The notes: a model not told the origin generated them from the letters alone. DNA of 64,000 nucleotides from CBDESN01 sp965242495 (GCA_965242495.1 OZ251446.1:3348001-3412000), one strand, 5' to 3'; positions 47,097-56,512 are shown, numbered from the stretch's first letter. Program-made: numbers and translations.

Positions 47097-47688
47097 GTCG
47101 GTCGCTCGGGGGCGCGGCGTGGGCGGATCGTCGTTCATCGTGGACGAACCGGGGATGGGGACGGTCGAGGTCTTCCCGCTGCCGACCTCGGAGGAGTTCC
47201 TGTTCGCCCTGTGCCGGGAGATCTTCGAGAAGCATTGGAGCGCCATCGCCTTCGGCACCCTCATCCAGGGGGCGGTCTACGAGATCAAGGCGCCCGCCGC
47301 GCCCCGGAAGATATCGTTGTTCGACGGCTATCTGACGGTCGGTTTCGGCGATTGGCACTTCCATATCTGCATCGGCGCGCATCGCGGAAGCAAGGACAAC
47401 CCGACGCCGCCGGCCCTGGCGAAGCGCCGCCGCACGTCGCGGGCCGAACTCTATCGCTGCCTCGACGGCGCCGGCGCGCCGAACAGCTGGGGCCTCCGCC
47501 TGTTCAACGGCGCCGGCGAGCAGCAGATGACGGTGTTCCTCCCCAACCCCTTCCTCGATGAGGACGACCGCATCCGGCGCGACCCGGACTGGTCCCGGCT
47601 CGCGCTGTGGGACAGTCTGCGCAAGAGCCGCCTCGGGCTGGACGCGGATCCGAAGGATCGTTCCTGCCTCGGATTCGGCGGCCACTGA
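47068..47688 (+). CDS. Conserved hypothetical protein upstream of btuF
   Basis: About 206 residues if the ATG at 47068 is used; this overlaps the methyltransferase end, and a GTG at 47140 is a shorter alternative. The conserved-looking core begins VEVFPLPTSEEFLFALCREIFEKHWSAIAFGTLIQGAVYEIK and includes WHFHICIGAHRG and SWGLRLFNGAGEQQMTVFLPNPF. No signal peptide or membrane helix. I do not recognise an enzyme family. It is 16 bases before btuF in the same direction, and such WHFHxCIGxHRG proteins seem to travel with cobalamin genes, so a role in B12 metabolism is possible but unproven. Confidence 0.65.
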   Translation: MTSRPARRGESVARGRGVGGSSFIVDEPGMGTVEVFPLPTSEEFLFALCREIFEKHWSAIAFGTLIQGAVYEIKAPAAPRKISLFDGYLTVGFGDWHFHICIGAHRGSKDNPTPPALAKRRRTSRAELYRCLDGAGAPNSWGLRLFNGAGEQQMTVFLPNPFLDEDDRIRRDPDWSRLALWDSLRKSRLGLDADPKDRSCLGFGGH

Positions 47689-47704
47689 CCGGAGCGGCCG
47701 CGCC

Positions 47705-48568
47705 ATGCGCCGCGCCGCCGCCCTCCTCGCCGCGCTCGGCCTCGCGGCCGCCCTTGGCGGCGCCTCCGCGGCCAAGCCCCGCCGGATCGTCAGCGTCAAT
47801 CTGTGCGCCGACCAGCTCGTCCTGTTGCTGGTCGAGCGCGAACGCATCGCCTCGGTGAGCCATCTGGCGGCGAACCCGGCGGTCTCGGCCCTCGCCGACC
47901 GCGCCGCCGGGCTCCCTCCGAACCACGGCCATGCGGAGGAGATCTTGCCCCACCGGCCCGATCTGGTCGTCGCCGGCTTCCTGACCGCAACCTCGGCCGT
48001 GCATCTGCTCCGCCGCCTGGGGCTTCCCGTCGTCGCGCTCGACGTGGCGCGGACCTTGGCCGACGTCCGGGCCAACCTCCGCCGCGTGGCCCGGCTGGTC
48101 GGCGAGCGGGCGCGCGGCGAGCGCCTCGTCGCCGCGTTCGACCGCCGGCTCGCCGCCGCCGGGCCGCCGCCGACCGGCGGGCCCGGCCGGCCGCGTCCGC
48201 TGGCCGCGCTCTATCGGGCCAACGGCTATTCGCCCGGCGCGGGGACGCTCGCCGACGCCGTGGTCGCCGCCGCCGGGCTCGACAACCTGGCGCGGCGCAT
48301 GGGGCGCAGCGGGACGTCGCATCTGCCCCTGGAACTGCTGGTCGCCGGCCGGCCGGATCTGTTGGTCGTCGGCGGAGGCGGGAGCGGCGCCGGCGATGGC
48401 GGCGATCCCTCGCGCGCCGCCGCCCTGCTGCGCCATCCGGCGCTGCGCCGCGCCTTCGCCGGGCGTCCGATCGTCGAGATCCCGGACCGGCTGTGGGCGT
48501 GCGGGACGCCTGCGGTCGCCCGGGCGGTCGAATTGCTGGCCGCGGCCCGTCGGCGTCTCGGCGCATGA
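47705..48568 (+). CDS. btuF: Cobalamin ABC transporter substrate-binding protein
   Basis: 287 residues from the ATG at 47705. A signal peptide (LLAALGLAAALGGASA) is followed by a helical-backbone metal/B12-type binding protein: RRIVSVNLCADQLVLLLVERERIASVSHLA, then PHRPDLVVAGFLTATSAVHLLRRLGLPVVAL, and C-terminal LPLELLVAGRPDLLVV. This is the BtuF/FecB fold. It shares an ATGA overlap with the permease gene, so the importer genes are coupled. The B12 assignment rests on fold and on the cobalamin gene at the operon end; heme or siderophore remains possible. Confidence 0.85.
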   Translation: MRRAAALLAALGLAAALGGASAAKPRRIVSVNLCADQLVLLLVERERIASVSHLAANPAVSALADRAAGLPPNHGHAEEILPHRPDLVVAGFLTATSAVHLLRRLGLPVVALDVARTLADVRANLRRVARLVGERARGERLVAAFDRRLAAAGPPPTGGPGRPRPLAALYRANGYSPGAGTLADAVVAAAGLDNLARRMGRSGTSHLPLELLVAGRPDLLVVGGGGSGAGDGGDPSRAAALLRHPALRRAFAGRPIVEIPDRLWACGTPAVARAVELLAAARRRLGA

Positions 48569-49610
48569 GCCGGACCACCCCCGCCTTCGCCTTCGCCCCG
48601 GCCGGTCTCGCCGGCGGGTCGCGCGCCTTGGCGCCGCTGCTGGCGGGCCTCGCCGCCATCGCCGCCTGCGCGTCCCTGCTCGTCGGTCCCGCCCCGCTTG
48701 GCTTCGCCGAGGCGGCGGCGGCGCTGTTCGACGGCGAGGCCGAAGCCGCCGGGCTGATCATGCGCCAGATCCGGCTGCCGCGCACGCTCCTGGCCTTGAT
48801 GCTGGGGGCCACGCTCGGTCTCGCCGGCGCGGCGCTCCAGGGCTATCTGCGCAACCCGCTCGCCGAGCCCGGCCTGATCGGCGTCACCGCGGCGGCGTCG
48901 CTCGGCGCGGTGATCGCCCTCTATAGCGGCCTCGCCGCCGCCTTCGCGCTCGCTCTGCCGGCCGGGGGCATATTGGGCGCCGGCGTAGCGGTCGCCCTCG
49001 TCCATTTCCTCGCCGGGCGCTTCGCCGGACCGTTGACCCTGATCCTCGCCGGCGTCGCCGTCACCAGCCTGGCCGGGGCGCTGACCGCCCTGGCGCTCAA
49101 CTTCGCGCCCAGCCCGTTCGCCGCCCTGGAGATCGTGTTCTGGATGCTCGGCTCCCTCGCCGACCGCGACTGGACCCATGTCGGGCTCGCGGCGCCGTTC
49201 ATGGCCGCCGGCTGGATCGTCCTTCTCGGGCTCGGCCGGCCGCTCGACGCGCTGACGCTGGGCGAGGAGGCCGCGCGCAGCCTCGGCGTCGATCTCGCCG
49301 GCCTCCGCCGCCGCGTGGTCTTCGGCGCGGCGCTCTGCGTCGGCGCGGCCACGTCCGTCGCCGGCAGCATCGGCTTCGTCGGGCTGGTCGTGCCTCATCT
49401 TCTCCGCCCCCTGACCGGGCATCGCCCCGGCCGGCTGCTCGCGGCCAGCGCGTTCGGCGGCGCGCTGTTGACCACGGTCGCCGACGTCGTCGTCCGGGCG
49501 CTCCCGACCGGGGGCGAGCTCAAGCTCGGCGTCCTGACCGCCCTCGTCGGCGCGCCGTTCTTCCTCTATCTGATCGTCGGCGCGCGCCGCTGGCCCGGCG
49601 GCGGGTGGCG

Positions 49611-49614
<4 letters not shown>
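48565..49614 (+). CDS. btuC: ABC transporter permease, BtuC/FecCD family
   Basis: 349 residues, about ten helices. IRLPRTLLALMLGATLGLAGAALQGYLRNPLAEPGLIGVTAAASLGAV is the FecCD family signature; VFWMLGSLADRDW, LGEEAARSLGVDL (ATPase-coupling loop) and GFVGLVVPHLLRPLTGHRPGRLLAASAFGGALL are also typical. It forms the inner-membrane channel for the BtuF ligand. Overlaps at both ends (ATGA with btuF and with btuD). Confidence 0.92.
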
Positions 49615-50406
<792 letters not shown>

Positions 50407-50435
<29 letters not shown>

Positions 50436-51171
50436 CCGGCGACCGGCCCGCTGCGGCTGGGCCTTGTCGATCGGCGTCCACGCCTCGATCGTCGGGGCGT
50501 TGGTCTTCGCCGCCGCGCCGCCGCAGATGCGGGCCCCGGAACCGGCGCTCCGGGTCGAGCTCCTGTCCGCCATCCCGTCGCGGGCGGAGCGGGCGCATCG
50601 CCGCGCCGCGCTGCGACTCGACGCCCGTCCCGATGCCCGTCCCGACGCGACTCCCGCCCCCTCGCGCGGCGGCTGGGCCGCGCCGGTGGAGACCGCGGCG
50701 AGAGCAATGGAGCGGACCGTCGCGCCGGTTCCCAAACGCAGGCCGCCGGTCCCGGCTCCGGCGCTGGCGGCGACGCCCGAACGGCTCCCGCCGCGCCAAC
50801 CGGCCCCCGAGCCGTCGCCGCCGCCGCCGCGGCCATCGCCATCGCCGCCGTCGCCGTCCTCGCCGCCGTCGGCGGTCTCCGCCGCCGCGCCGGCTTCCGT
50901 CCCGGTCGGCGTCGCCGCCGGCAACCCGGTCCCGCGATACCCGAGAGAGGCGCGGCGGCGCGGGATCGAGGGGCGCGTCGTCGTCCGCGTGGCCGTGGAC
51001 GCGGAAGGCGCCGCGTCCAGGGCGTGGGTGCATCGTTCGAGCGGGCGCCCGACCCTCGACCGGGCGGCGCTGTCCGCGGTCTCGGAATGGCGCTTCCTTC
51101 CCGCCCGCGTCGGCGGGCGAAGCGTCGCCGGAATCGTCGACGTCCCGGTATCGTTCCGCCTCGACCCGTAG
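50407..51171 (+). CDS. TonB energy transducer
   Basis: 254 residues from a GTG at 50407. One N-terminal signal-anchor helix (WALSIGVHASIVGALVFAA) is followed by a proline-rich periplasmic spacer (about residues 60-165, PPPPRPSPSPPSP) and a C-terminal TonB domain (NPVPRYPREARRRGIEGRVVVRVAVDAEGAASRAWVHRSSG, ending LDRAALSAVSEWRFLPARVGG). It transmits proton-motive force to TonB-dependent receptors. Its place in the Btu operon suggests it serves a B12 receptor, perhaps the riboswitch-controlled BtuB. No exbB/exbD is in the window. Confidence 0.9.
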
Positions 51172-51252
51172 GCAAGCCGGTTATTGGAATTGGCAATGCC
51201 GGCGCGGTCGGGTAAGTACGGCCCGCCCCCCGGTCGGAGAGGGATCGGTCCC

Positions 51253-52008
51253 ATGGCCGTCGCCGTGCAGGAGCGCCTCTACCCCCTGTTGTCGGACGTG
51301 AGCGCGAGTCTGGTCTTCTCGACCCGGCTTCCGTTGCCGATCGCCGGCGTCGAACCGGACCGTTCCCCGTCGGAGAGCGCATGGGCGTTCTCCGTGGTCG
51401 GCGCGCTGGTCGGCGGCGTCGGCGCCGCGGTCTACGCGCTCGCCTTCGGCGCCGGAGTGCCGCCCTTGCCGGCGGCGACGCTGGCCATCGCCGGCATGGT
51501 CCTGGCGACCGGCGCGTTGCACGAAGGGGGGCTCGCCGCCGCCGCCCGCAGCCTCGCCGGCGGCCGGGATCGCGAGGCCGGCCACGCCGCCGCCGCGGCG
51601 CTGGTCATCGCCCTGTTGCTGCGTATCGGCGCCGCGGCGGCCTTGGCCGATCCATGGACGGTCGGGGCGGCGTTGGTCGCCGCCGGCGCGCTAAGCCGCG
51701 CTGCGCTCGCGACCGTGATGCACGCCGTCGGGGCGGCGCCGGACGACGAGGCCGCCGCCGCGGCCGGGCGGCCGGGCGCGCCGACCGCGGCGCTCTCCTG
51801 CGCCGTCGCGGCCCTTCTCTCGTTGATCGTCCTGCCCGCGGGCGCCGCGGTCGCGGCGATCCTCGCCGCCGCGGCCCTGGGCGCCGCCGTCGCCCTGGCC
51901 GCGCGCGCATGGTTCGGCGGGACCACCGGCGACGTCTTCGGGGCCGCGCAGCAGACCGCGGAGATCGCCTGTATCGTCTCGCTGGCGGCGATTCTGACGC
52001 CGCATTGA
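51253..52008 (+). CDS. cobV: CobS/CobV-type adenosylcobinamide-GDP ribazoletransferase, degenerate active site
   Basis: 251 residues from the ATG at 51253, polytopic. LVFSTRLPLPI at the N-terminus and GGTTGDVFGAAQQTAEI at the C-terminus are typical of cobalamin (5'-phosphate) synthase. The catalytic loop, however, reads HEGGLAAAARSLAGGRDRE (H90 onward), where the family has HxDGLADxxDG; all three acidic residues are replaced. The following DSRxGTYG segment is missing (GRDREAGH runs straight into the next helix). Last gene of the Btu operon. It may have lost activity, or use a different mechanism. In E. coli the same enzyme is called CobS. Confidence 0.75.
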   Translation: MAVAVQERLYPLLSDVSASLVFSTRLPLPIAGVEPDRSPSESAWAFSVVGALVGGVGAAVYALAFGAGVPPLPAATLAIAGMVLATGALHEGGLAAAARSLAGGRDREAGHAAAAALVIALLLRIGAAAALADPWTVGAALVAAGALSRAALATVMHAVGAAPDDEAAAAAGRPGAPTAALSCAVAALLSLIVLPAGAAVAAILAAAALGAAVALAARAWFGGTTGDVFGAAQQTAEIACIVSLAAILTPH

Positions 52009-52027
52009 CCGAAACCGAATTTTTCAC

Positions 52028-52056
52028 TTGACACGGGGCGTCGTCTGTGTTACGAT
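52028..52056 (+). promoter_or_regulatory. Near-consensus sigma-70 promoter
   Basis: TTGACA (52028-52033), a 17-base spacer and TACGAT (52051-52056) form one of the best promoter matches in the window. Transcription would start near 52063. Only 20 bases downstream lies a strong hairpin (52084-52107). Confidence 0.7.
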
Positions 52057-52083
52057 GCGCCATCCTTGAAAAATGTGATCGGG

Positions 52084-52112
52084 CCCCGCGGCGACCCGTC
52101 CGCGGGGTTTCT
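52084..52112 (+). terminator. Hairpin with short T tail (terminator or attenuator)
   Basis: CCCCGCGG (52084-52091) pairs perfectly with CCGCGGGG (52100-52107) across an 8-base loop, followed by TTTCTCG. The stem is strong but the T run is only three. It could end a ~50-nt transcript from the promoter at 52028, or attenuate the small frame at 52136. Confidence 0.55.
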
Positions 52113-52135
52113 CGTCGCCCGAACCGGAGATTTCC

Positions 52136-52387
52136 ATGTCCCGACCTTCTGCAATCGAAGATTGTATTCTCGACGACGTATCGGCTGCGCTCGCGGCCTC
52201 TTCGTCGCGCCCGCCCGCATCCGGGCGGAGCGGGGCGGCATGGGCGGAGCCGCCTGTCGGCAGGCCGTTTCGGGGTCCGAATTCACCCTGCTTTTCGCCT
52301 GCTTTCGCCCTGGTTTTGACCGGTTTTCGCCCTGCTTTTTCCCTGGTTTTTCGGTTTTTTCCCTGGTTTTTCGGTGTAACCCATTGA
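52136..52387 (+). CDS. Doubtful small ORF downstream of the promoter/hairpin (83 aa)
   Basis: The ATG at 52136 has GGAGA upstream and the first ~35 residues (MSRPSAIEDCILDDVSAALAA) look codon-biased like a gene. The rest runs through a T-rich repeat and becomes a Phe-rich tail, unlike a natural protein. It could be a real short gene whose 3' end has been replaced by repeat DNA. A GCAATCGAAGATTG sequence in its start recurs at 52493-52506. Confidence 0.3.
   Translation: MSRPSAIEDCILDDVSAALAASSSRPPASGRSGAAWAEPPVGRPFRGPNSPCFSPAFALVLTGFRPAFSLVFRFFPWFFGVTH
52286..52376. repeat. T-rich degenerate tandem repeat
   Basis: About 90 bases of short units of the type CCCTG(G/C)TTTT(T)CG, repeated six or more times with small changes; the last two units, CCCTGGTTTTTCGG, are identical. 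The strong pyrimidine bias on one strand contrasts with the GC-rich flanks. Confidence 0.6.
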
Positions 52388-52561
52388 AATACAACGAAAC
52401 CATGATTTTTTCGCCGTCACCGCGGCCCTCGATCTCCCCGCGCCGCCGCCCGACCCCCGGTCGGCGACGGGTGAGTTGCGCCGCCGACCGCCTGCAATCG
52501 AAGATTGCATCTGGTCGTTTGAAAAATGCGTTGCCCGGAAGCGTCTCGGAGTCCGTAATGG

Positions 52562-53271
52562 ATTCCCGCTTTCGCGGAGCCCGCCCCCGGCCCGACCGGA
52601 GGAATGACGAGGGGGAGCCGCGACGGCCTCCCCCGGGCCGTCGTCACAGGCCTCTCCCGTCATTCCCACGCGCTCGGGGCCGATGGCCTTCCTGGAGCCA
52701 GTGTCCCGGGATCCCCCTCGTCATTCCCGCGAAAGAGCGTGTGAAGAAACCCTTGGCGTATCCGCCTCGAGCCAACGGCCTTCCTGAGGCCATCGTCACA
52801 GCCCCCTTCGTCATTCCCGCGAAAGCGGGAATCCAGGGCAGGCAAGGACGGGTCCTTGGGCGTATCCGCCTCGAGCCGATGGCCTCCCTGGGGCCATCGT
52901 CGCACCCCCCTCGTCATTCCCGCGAAAGCGGGAATCCAGGACGGGAAAGGACGGGTCCTTGGCGTCCGCCTCGGGCCGACGTCACAGGCCCTTCGTCCCC
53001 ACGGAAGCGAGAAACGGGATACGAATATGGATTCCCGCTTTCGCGGGAATGACGAAGGGGGGGGCCGCGACGGCTTCCCTCGGGCCGTCGTCACAGGCCT
53101 CTCCCGTCATTCCCACGCGCCCGGGGCCGATGGCCTTCCTGGAGCCAGTGTCCCGGGATCCCCCTCGTCATTCCCGCGCGCCCGGGGATTCCGCGCGCTA
53201 GGTCGGCTGAACCGACGCCCACGCGGACGTCCCGGGATTTTTTCACACGCTCGAAAGCGGGAATCCAGGGA
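52562..53271. repeat. Cluster of palindromic (REP-like) and direct repeats
   Basis: Full 20-base ATTCCCGC/GCGGGAAT palindromes lie at 52813-52832, 52916-52935 and 53031-53050, with broken ones near 52562, 52722, 53167 and 53252. Two ~104-base units in tandem (52754-52858 and 52859-52962, third copy partial) each contain one palindrome. A second, ~114-base direct repeat occurs at 52617-52730 and 53064-53177. Sequence flanking the last copy (GGTCGCGCCC..CCCGATTTCTC, to ~53325) also flanks the 46.1 kb element. No gene is supported between 52388 and 53332. Confidence 0.85.
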
Positions 53272-53332
53272 CCTTGACGGGATCGATCGAAGCGGTCGCG
53301 CCCCGGCGGGACCCGATTTCTCAAACCGACGC

Positions 53333-54406
53333 TCAGGCGATGACGGCGGCCAGATTGGCGACCAGCTCCGCCATGTCCGCGGCGCCGTTGCGGCGCGAAG
53401 CGACGGCGATGTGAGGCGTGAGCACCACGTTGTCGAAGGCGAGCAGCGGATCGTCGGGCTCGCCTGGCTCCCGGTGGTGGACGTCCAACCCGGCGCCGCC
53501 GAGCCGTCCCGACCGCAGCGCCTCGATCAGCGCGTCCCGGTCGACGATCGCCGCGCGCGCGATGTTGACGATCGTGGCGCCGGGCTTCATCCGGGCGAGG
53601 GCGGCGCGGTCGATCATGCCCGTCGTCCGCGCGTCCAACGGCAGGTGGATGCTGAGCGTGTCCGCCCGCGCCAGCAGCTCGTCGAACCCGCAATAGCGGG
53701 CGCCCGATTCGCGCTCGATCCCGTCGGGCAGCCGGTTGCGTTGGTGGTAGACGACCTCCATGCCGAACGCGCGCGCGCGCGTCGCCACCTCGCGGCCGAT
53801 CTCGCCCAGCCCGAGCGCCCCCAGCGTCGCCCCCTGGAGCGTCGCCAGGCCGCCGACGCGCGCCCAGTTGGCGCTTCCGGTGTGGCGGCGGTCGAACATC
53901 CGGGGCGCGAAGCCGGCCTGCCGCAGGCGGGCGAAGTCGAGCCGGCCGTCGGTCAGGCAGATCTTCTTGGCCAGGGCCAGCATCAGGGCGAAGGCGTGTT
54001 CGGCGACCGCGACGTTGACCCGGCGCCGGAGCGTCTCGACCGGCACGCCGCGCCGTTCGCAGGCGGTCATGTCGATGTTGCGCGTGTCGACGCCGAATTT
54101 CTGCACCAGCGCGAGTCGGGGCGCCCCGGCGAGCTCGTCCTCTCCGACCCGAAGGCCCTGGACCACGGCCGCGTCGGCGTCCCGGAGCGCCGCGCGGAAC
54201 GTCGCCTGGTCCGGCGCCAGCCGGACCGTCGCCGGGAACAGCCCGCCGGCCTTCGCCCGCAGCGCCGCCCGCCAGCCCTCGAAATCGGGCAGGTCGACGG
54301 AGAAGTAATCCGCGACCGCCGCCTGCCGCTCGGCCGGCGTGTCCGGGTCGAGCAGCGCCTGGAGCGTGCGGAGGATGGCGTCGTCCTCGCCGACGATGAG
54401 CGGCAT
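53333..54406 (-). CDS. D-isomer-specific 2-hydroxyacid dehydrogenase
   Basis: 357 residues from the ATG at 54406; the frame extends up into the tRNA but that part is not coding. NAD-binding motif LGALGLGEIGREVATRARAFGMEVVYHQR, VQKFGVDTRNIDMTACERRGVPV, LSIHLPLDARTTGMID (catalytic region), GATIVNIARAAIVDRDALIEAL and the Glu-His pair near DVHHREP and LTPHIAVAS place it in the PGDH/GyaR family. It would reduce a 2-keto acid with NAD(P)H. It sits directly downstream of tRNA-Sec, 42 bases away. Confidence 0.9.
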   Translation of the reverse strand: MPLIVGEDDAILRTLQALLDPDTPAERQAAVADYFSVDLPDFEGWRAALRAKAGGLFPATVRLAPDQATFRAALRDADAAVVQGLRVGEDELAGAPRLALVQKFGVDTRNIDMTACERRGVPVETLRRRVNVAVAEHAFALMLALAKKICLTDGRLDFARLRQAGFAPRMFDRRHTGSANWARVGGLATLQGATLGALGLGEIGREVATRARAFGMEVVYHQRNRLPDGIERESGARYCGFDELLARADTLSIHLPLDARTTGMIDRAALARMKPGATIVNIARAAIVDRDALIEALRSGRLGGAGLDVHHREPGEPDDPLLAFDNVVLTPHIAVASRRNGAADMAELVANLAAVIA

Positions 54407-54448
54407 CAGCGCGTCCCTTGCCGCCGCCGGGAGCCGCGCCGCGCGGCT

Positions 54449-54544
54449 TGGCGGAAAAGAGTGGGAGTCGAACCCACCGGGGACGTCCAACGCCCCCCAA
54501 CGGATTTGAAGTCCGTGCGCGCCACCGGGCCGCGATTCTTTTCC
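54449..54544 (-). tRNA. selC: tRNA-Sec (anticodon UCA)
   Basis: On the minus strand a 96-base tRNA starts GGAAAAGA and ends TCTTTTCC-G-CCA, with CCA encoded (54451-54449). The 8-base-pair acceptor arm, the anticodon arm CGGACTTCAAATCCG with anticodon TCA (54507-54509), the long variable arm and GGTTCGACTCC of the T arm are those of bacterial selenocysteine tRNA. It lies 33 bases after selB. It decodes UGA as selenocysteine, charged first with serine and then converted by SelA. Confidence 0.97.
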
Positions 54545-54577
54545 GCATCGGATCGATAGCTCATGCCGGCGCGATCC

Positions 54578-56512
54578 TCAACCGCCGGTCTCCGCCCCGA
54601 ACGCCTCGTCGGCCGGACGCGCGACCGCGTGACCGTCGCCGACGCGGCGGGTGAAGCGCACCCGGTCGAAGAACTCCAGCACCTCGATGGCGAGGTTGCG
54701 GCCGATGCCCGACCGGTCGCGGAAGGCCGCGGCCGTGACCTGCCGCGCCGGCGCTTCGGCGGCGAGCCGTTCGGCGATGCCGGCGAGCCGGCGCAGCGCG
54801 GCGGGCGGGAAGTAGCGGTTCCTGGCGACCCGGGTGACCAGCCCCAGCCGTTGCGCGCGGGCGAGAAACGAGTCGACCGTCTTGCCGTCCGCGCCCAGCC
54901 GTTCGGCGAGCTCGGCGACCGACATCGGCCGCAGCCCCCCTTCTTCGAGCAGCGGCAGGACCCGCCGCCACAGCTTCGCGTCCGCGGACGTGAGTCGCGG
55001 GACGTGTCCGGGCAGGCGCAGCCGCGTCCCGTCGCGGACGATGACGCCCTCGCCTTCCAGGCGCGGAACCGCCGCGGTCAGGACGTCGGGCCGGAGCTTG
55101 ACCGCGAGCGCCGACAGCAGGTTCCGTTCGGTGGCCCCCTGGTCGTCCGGCGCGTGGGCGTGCCAGGCGGCGAGCGCGTCGCCGACCGCGCCGCAGAGGG
55201 ACCGCCAATGGCGTTCGGCGAAACCGACCGGCGCGGCCGCGGGGCCGATGCGGATCATCGGCGTCGCCTCCCACAGCCGCGTCGCCTCGTCCGGCGTGTG
55301 GTTGCGGCAGCGCGCGATCGGCGCCAGATCCAACCCGCCGGGCGCCCGCTCCAGCAGGTCCGCCAGCGCCGCGGTCCCGTCGGGGTTCGCCATCGCCCGC
55401 AGGTCGGCCAGCCGTTCGGGCCGCGCCCGGCCCCGGCGCGGCGGAAACACGTCGAGCACCGCGCCGCCGGCGATCGTGCGGCGCGCCGACTGGTCGCGCA
55501 GGATCAGGCCGTCGCCGTGACAGGCCCCGACGGGCCGGTCGAGCAGGAGCTGCGCCAGGGCCGACTCGCCGGGTTCGATCGCCGGCCCTTCGAGCACGGC
55601 GATGCGCCCGGTCACGTCGGCCGCGCCGAGATGGACGTGGATCGGCGTCCAGTTGGCGAGCGGGCGCGTCTCGTCGGCGATGACGCGGATCCGCGCGTCG
55701 ATCCGGTTCACCGGGTTGTGCGCGGCGGGCGCCAGGATCCAGTCGCCGCGCCCCAACGTCTCGCGCCGGACGCCGCCGCCGGCGAGGTTCAGCGCGCAGC
55801 GTTCGCCCGCGGCGCCGCGTTCGGACCGGCGGTCCTGGGCGTGGATGGCGCGCACCCGCACGGGCCGGTCTTGCGGGCTGACGACGAGCTCGTCGCCGAC
55901 GCGGACGGTCCCCGAGAACGCCGTGCCGGTCGCGACGACGCCGGCGCCGACGACGTGGAAGCAGCGGTCGACGGCGAGGCGGAAGTTGCCGCCCGTCCGG
56001 CGCGGCGGGATCGCCTGCGCGGCGGCGGCGAGATGCGCGCCGAGCGCGTCGATACCCGCGCCGGTCAGCGCCGAGACCGGGAAGATCGGGCTGTCGGCGA
56101 GCGTCGTTCCGGCCAGCAGCCCGGCGGCGGCGCGCTTGGCCCGGGCAAGGCGGTCCCGGTCTACGCGGTCCGCCTTGGTCAGCGCCACCGCGCCGTGCGA
56201 GACCCCCAACAGGTCCAGAATCGCCAAGTGCTCGCGCGTTTGCGGCATCGGGCCGTCGTCGGCGGCGATGACGAACAGGACGAAATCGATCCCGGCGACG
56301 CCGCACAGCATGTTGCGGATGAAGCGTTCGTGTCCCGGCACGTCGACGAAGCCGAGCACCTGGCCCGAGGGCAGGGGCAGGTAGGCGAAGCCGAGATCGA
56401 TCGTGAGGTTGCGCCGCTTCTCCTCCGGCAGGCGGTCGGTGTCGACGCCGGTCAGCGCCTTGACCAGCAGGGTCTTGCCGTGATCGACGTGCCCGGCGGT
56501 CGCGACGATCAC
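54578..56512 (-). CDS. selB: Selenocysteine-specific elongation factor SelB
   Basis: 644 residues from a GTG at 56510-56512 (ATAGHVDHGKTLLVKALTG, G1 at residues 7-14; DVPGHE G3; TKADRVD G4). The EF-Tu-like domains are followed by C-terminal winged-helix repeats (SVAELAERLGADGKTVDSFLARAQRLGLV, YFPPAALRRL, RNLAIEVLEFFDRVRFTRRVGDGHAV) that bind the SECIS hairpin. It delivers Sec-tRNA to recoded UGA. Its start overlaps the selA stop (GTGA), so the two are coupled, with selC next. Confidence 0.96.
   Translation of the reverse strand: MIVATAGHVDHGKTLLVKALTGVDTDRLPEEKRRNLTIDLGFAYLPLPSGQVLGFVDVPGHERFIRNMLCGVAGIDFVLFVIAADDGPMPQTREHLAILDLLGVSHGAVALTKADRVDRDRLARAKRAAAGLLAGTTLADSPIFPVSALTGAGIDALGAHLAAAAQAIPPRRTGGNFRLAVDRCFHVVGAGVVATGTAFSGTVRVGDELVVSPQDRPVRVRAIHAQDRRSERGAAGERCALNLAGGGVRRETLGRGDWILAPAAHNPVNRIDARIRVIADETRPLANWTPIHVHLGAADVTGRIAVLEGPAIEPGESALAQLLLDRPVGACHGDGLILRDQSARRTIAGGAVLDVFPPRRGRARPERLADLRAMANPDGTAALADLLERAPGGLDLAPIARCRNHTPDEATRLWEATPMIRIGPAAAPVGFAERHWRSLCGAVGDALAAWHAHAPDDQGATERNLLSALAVKLRPDVLTAAVPRLEGEGVIVRDGTRLRLPGHVPRLTSADAKLWRRVLPLLEEGGLRPMSVAELAERLGADGKTVDSFLARAQRLGLVTRVARNRYFPPAALRRLAGIAERLAAEAPARQVTAAAFRDRSGIGRNLAIEVLEFFDRVRFTRRVGDGHAVARPADEAFGAETGG

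Noticed and set aside
51172..51252. A second cobalamin riboswitch before the cobalamin synthase gene.
   Set aside because: Only 81 bases separate it from tonB and no B12 box (AGCCAGGAGACC-like) is present.
52562..53271. Possible CRISPR array from regularly recurring palindromes.
   Set aside because: The units are ~104 bases, the segments between palindromes are themselves repeated rather than unique, and no cas genes are in the window.
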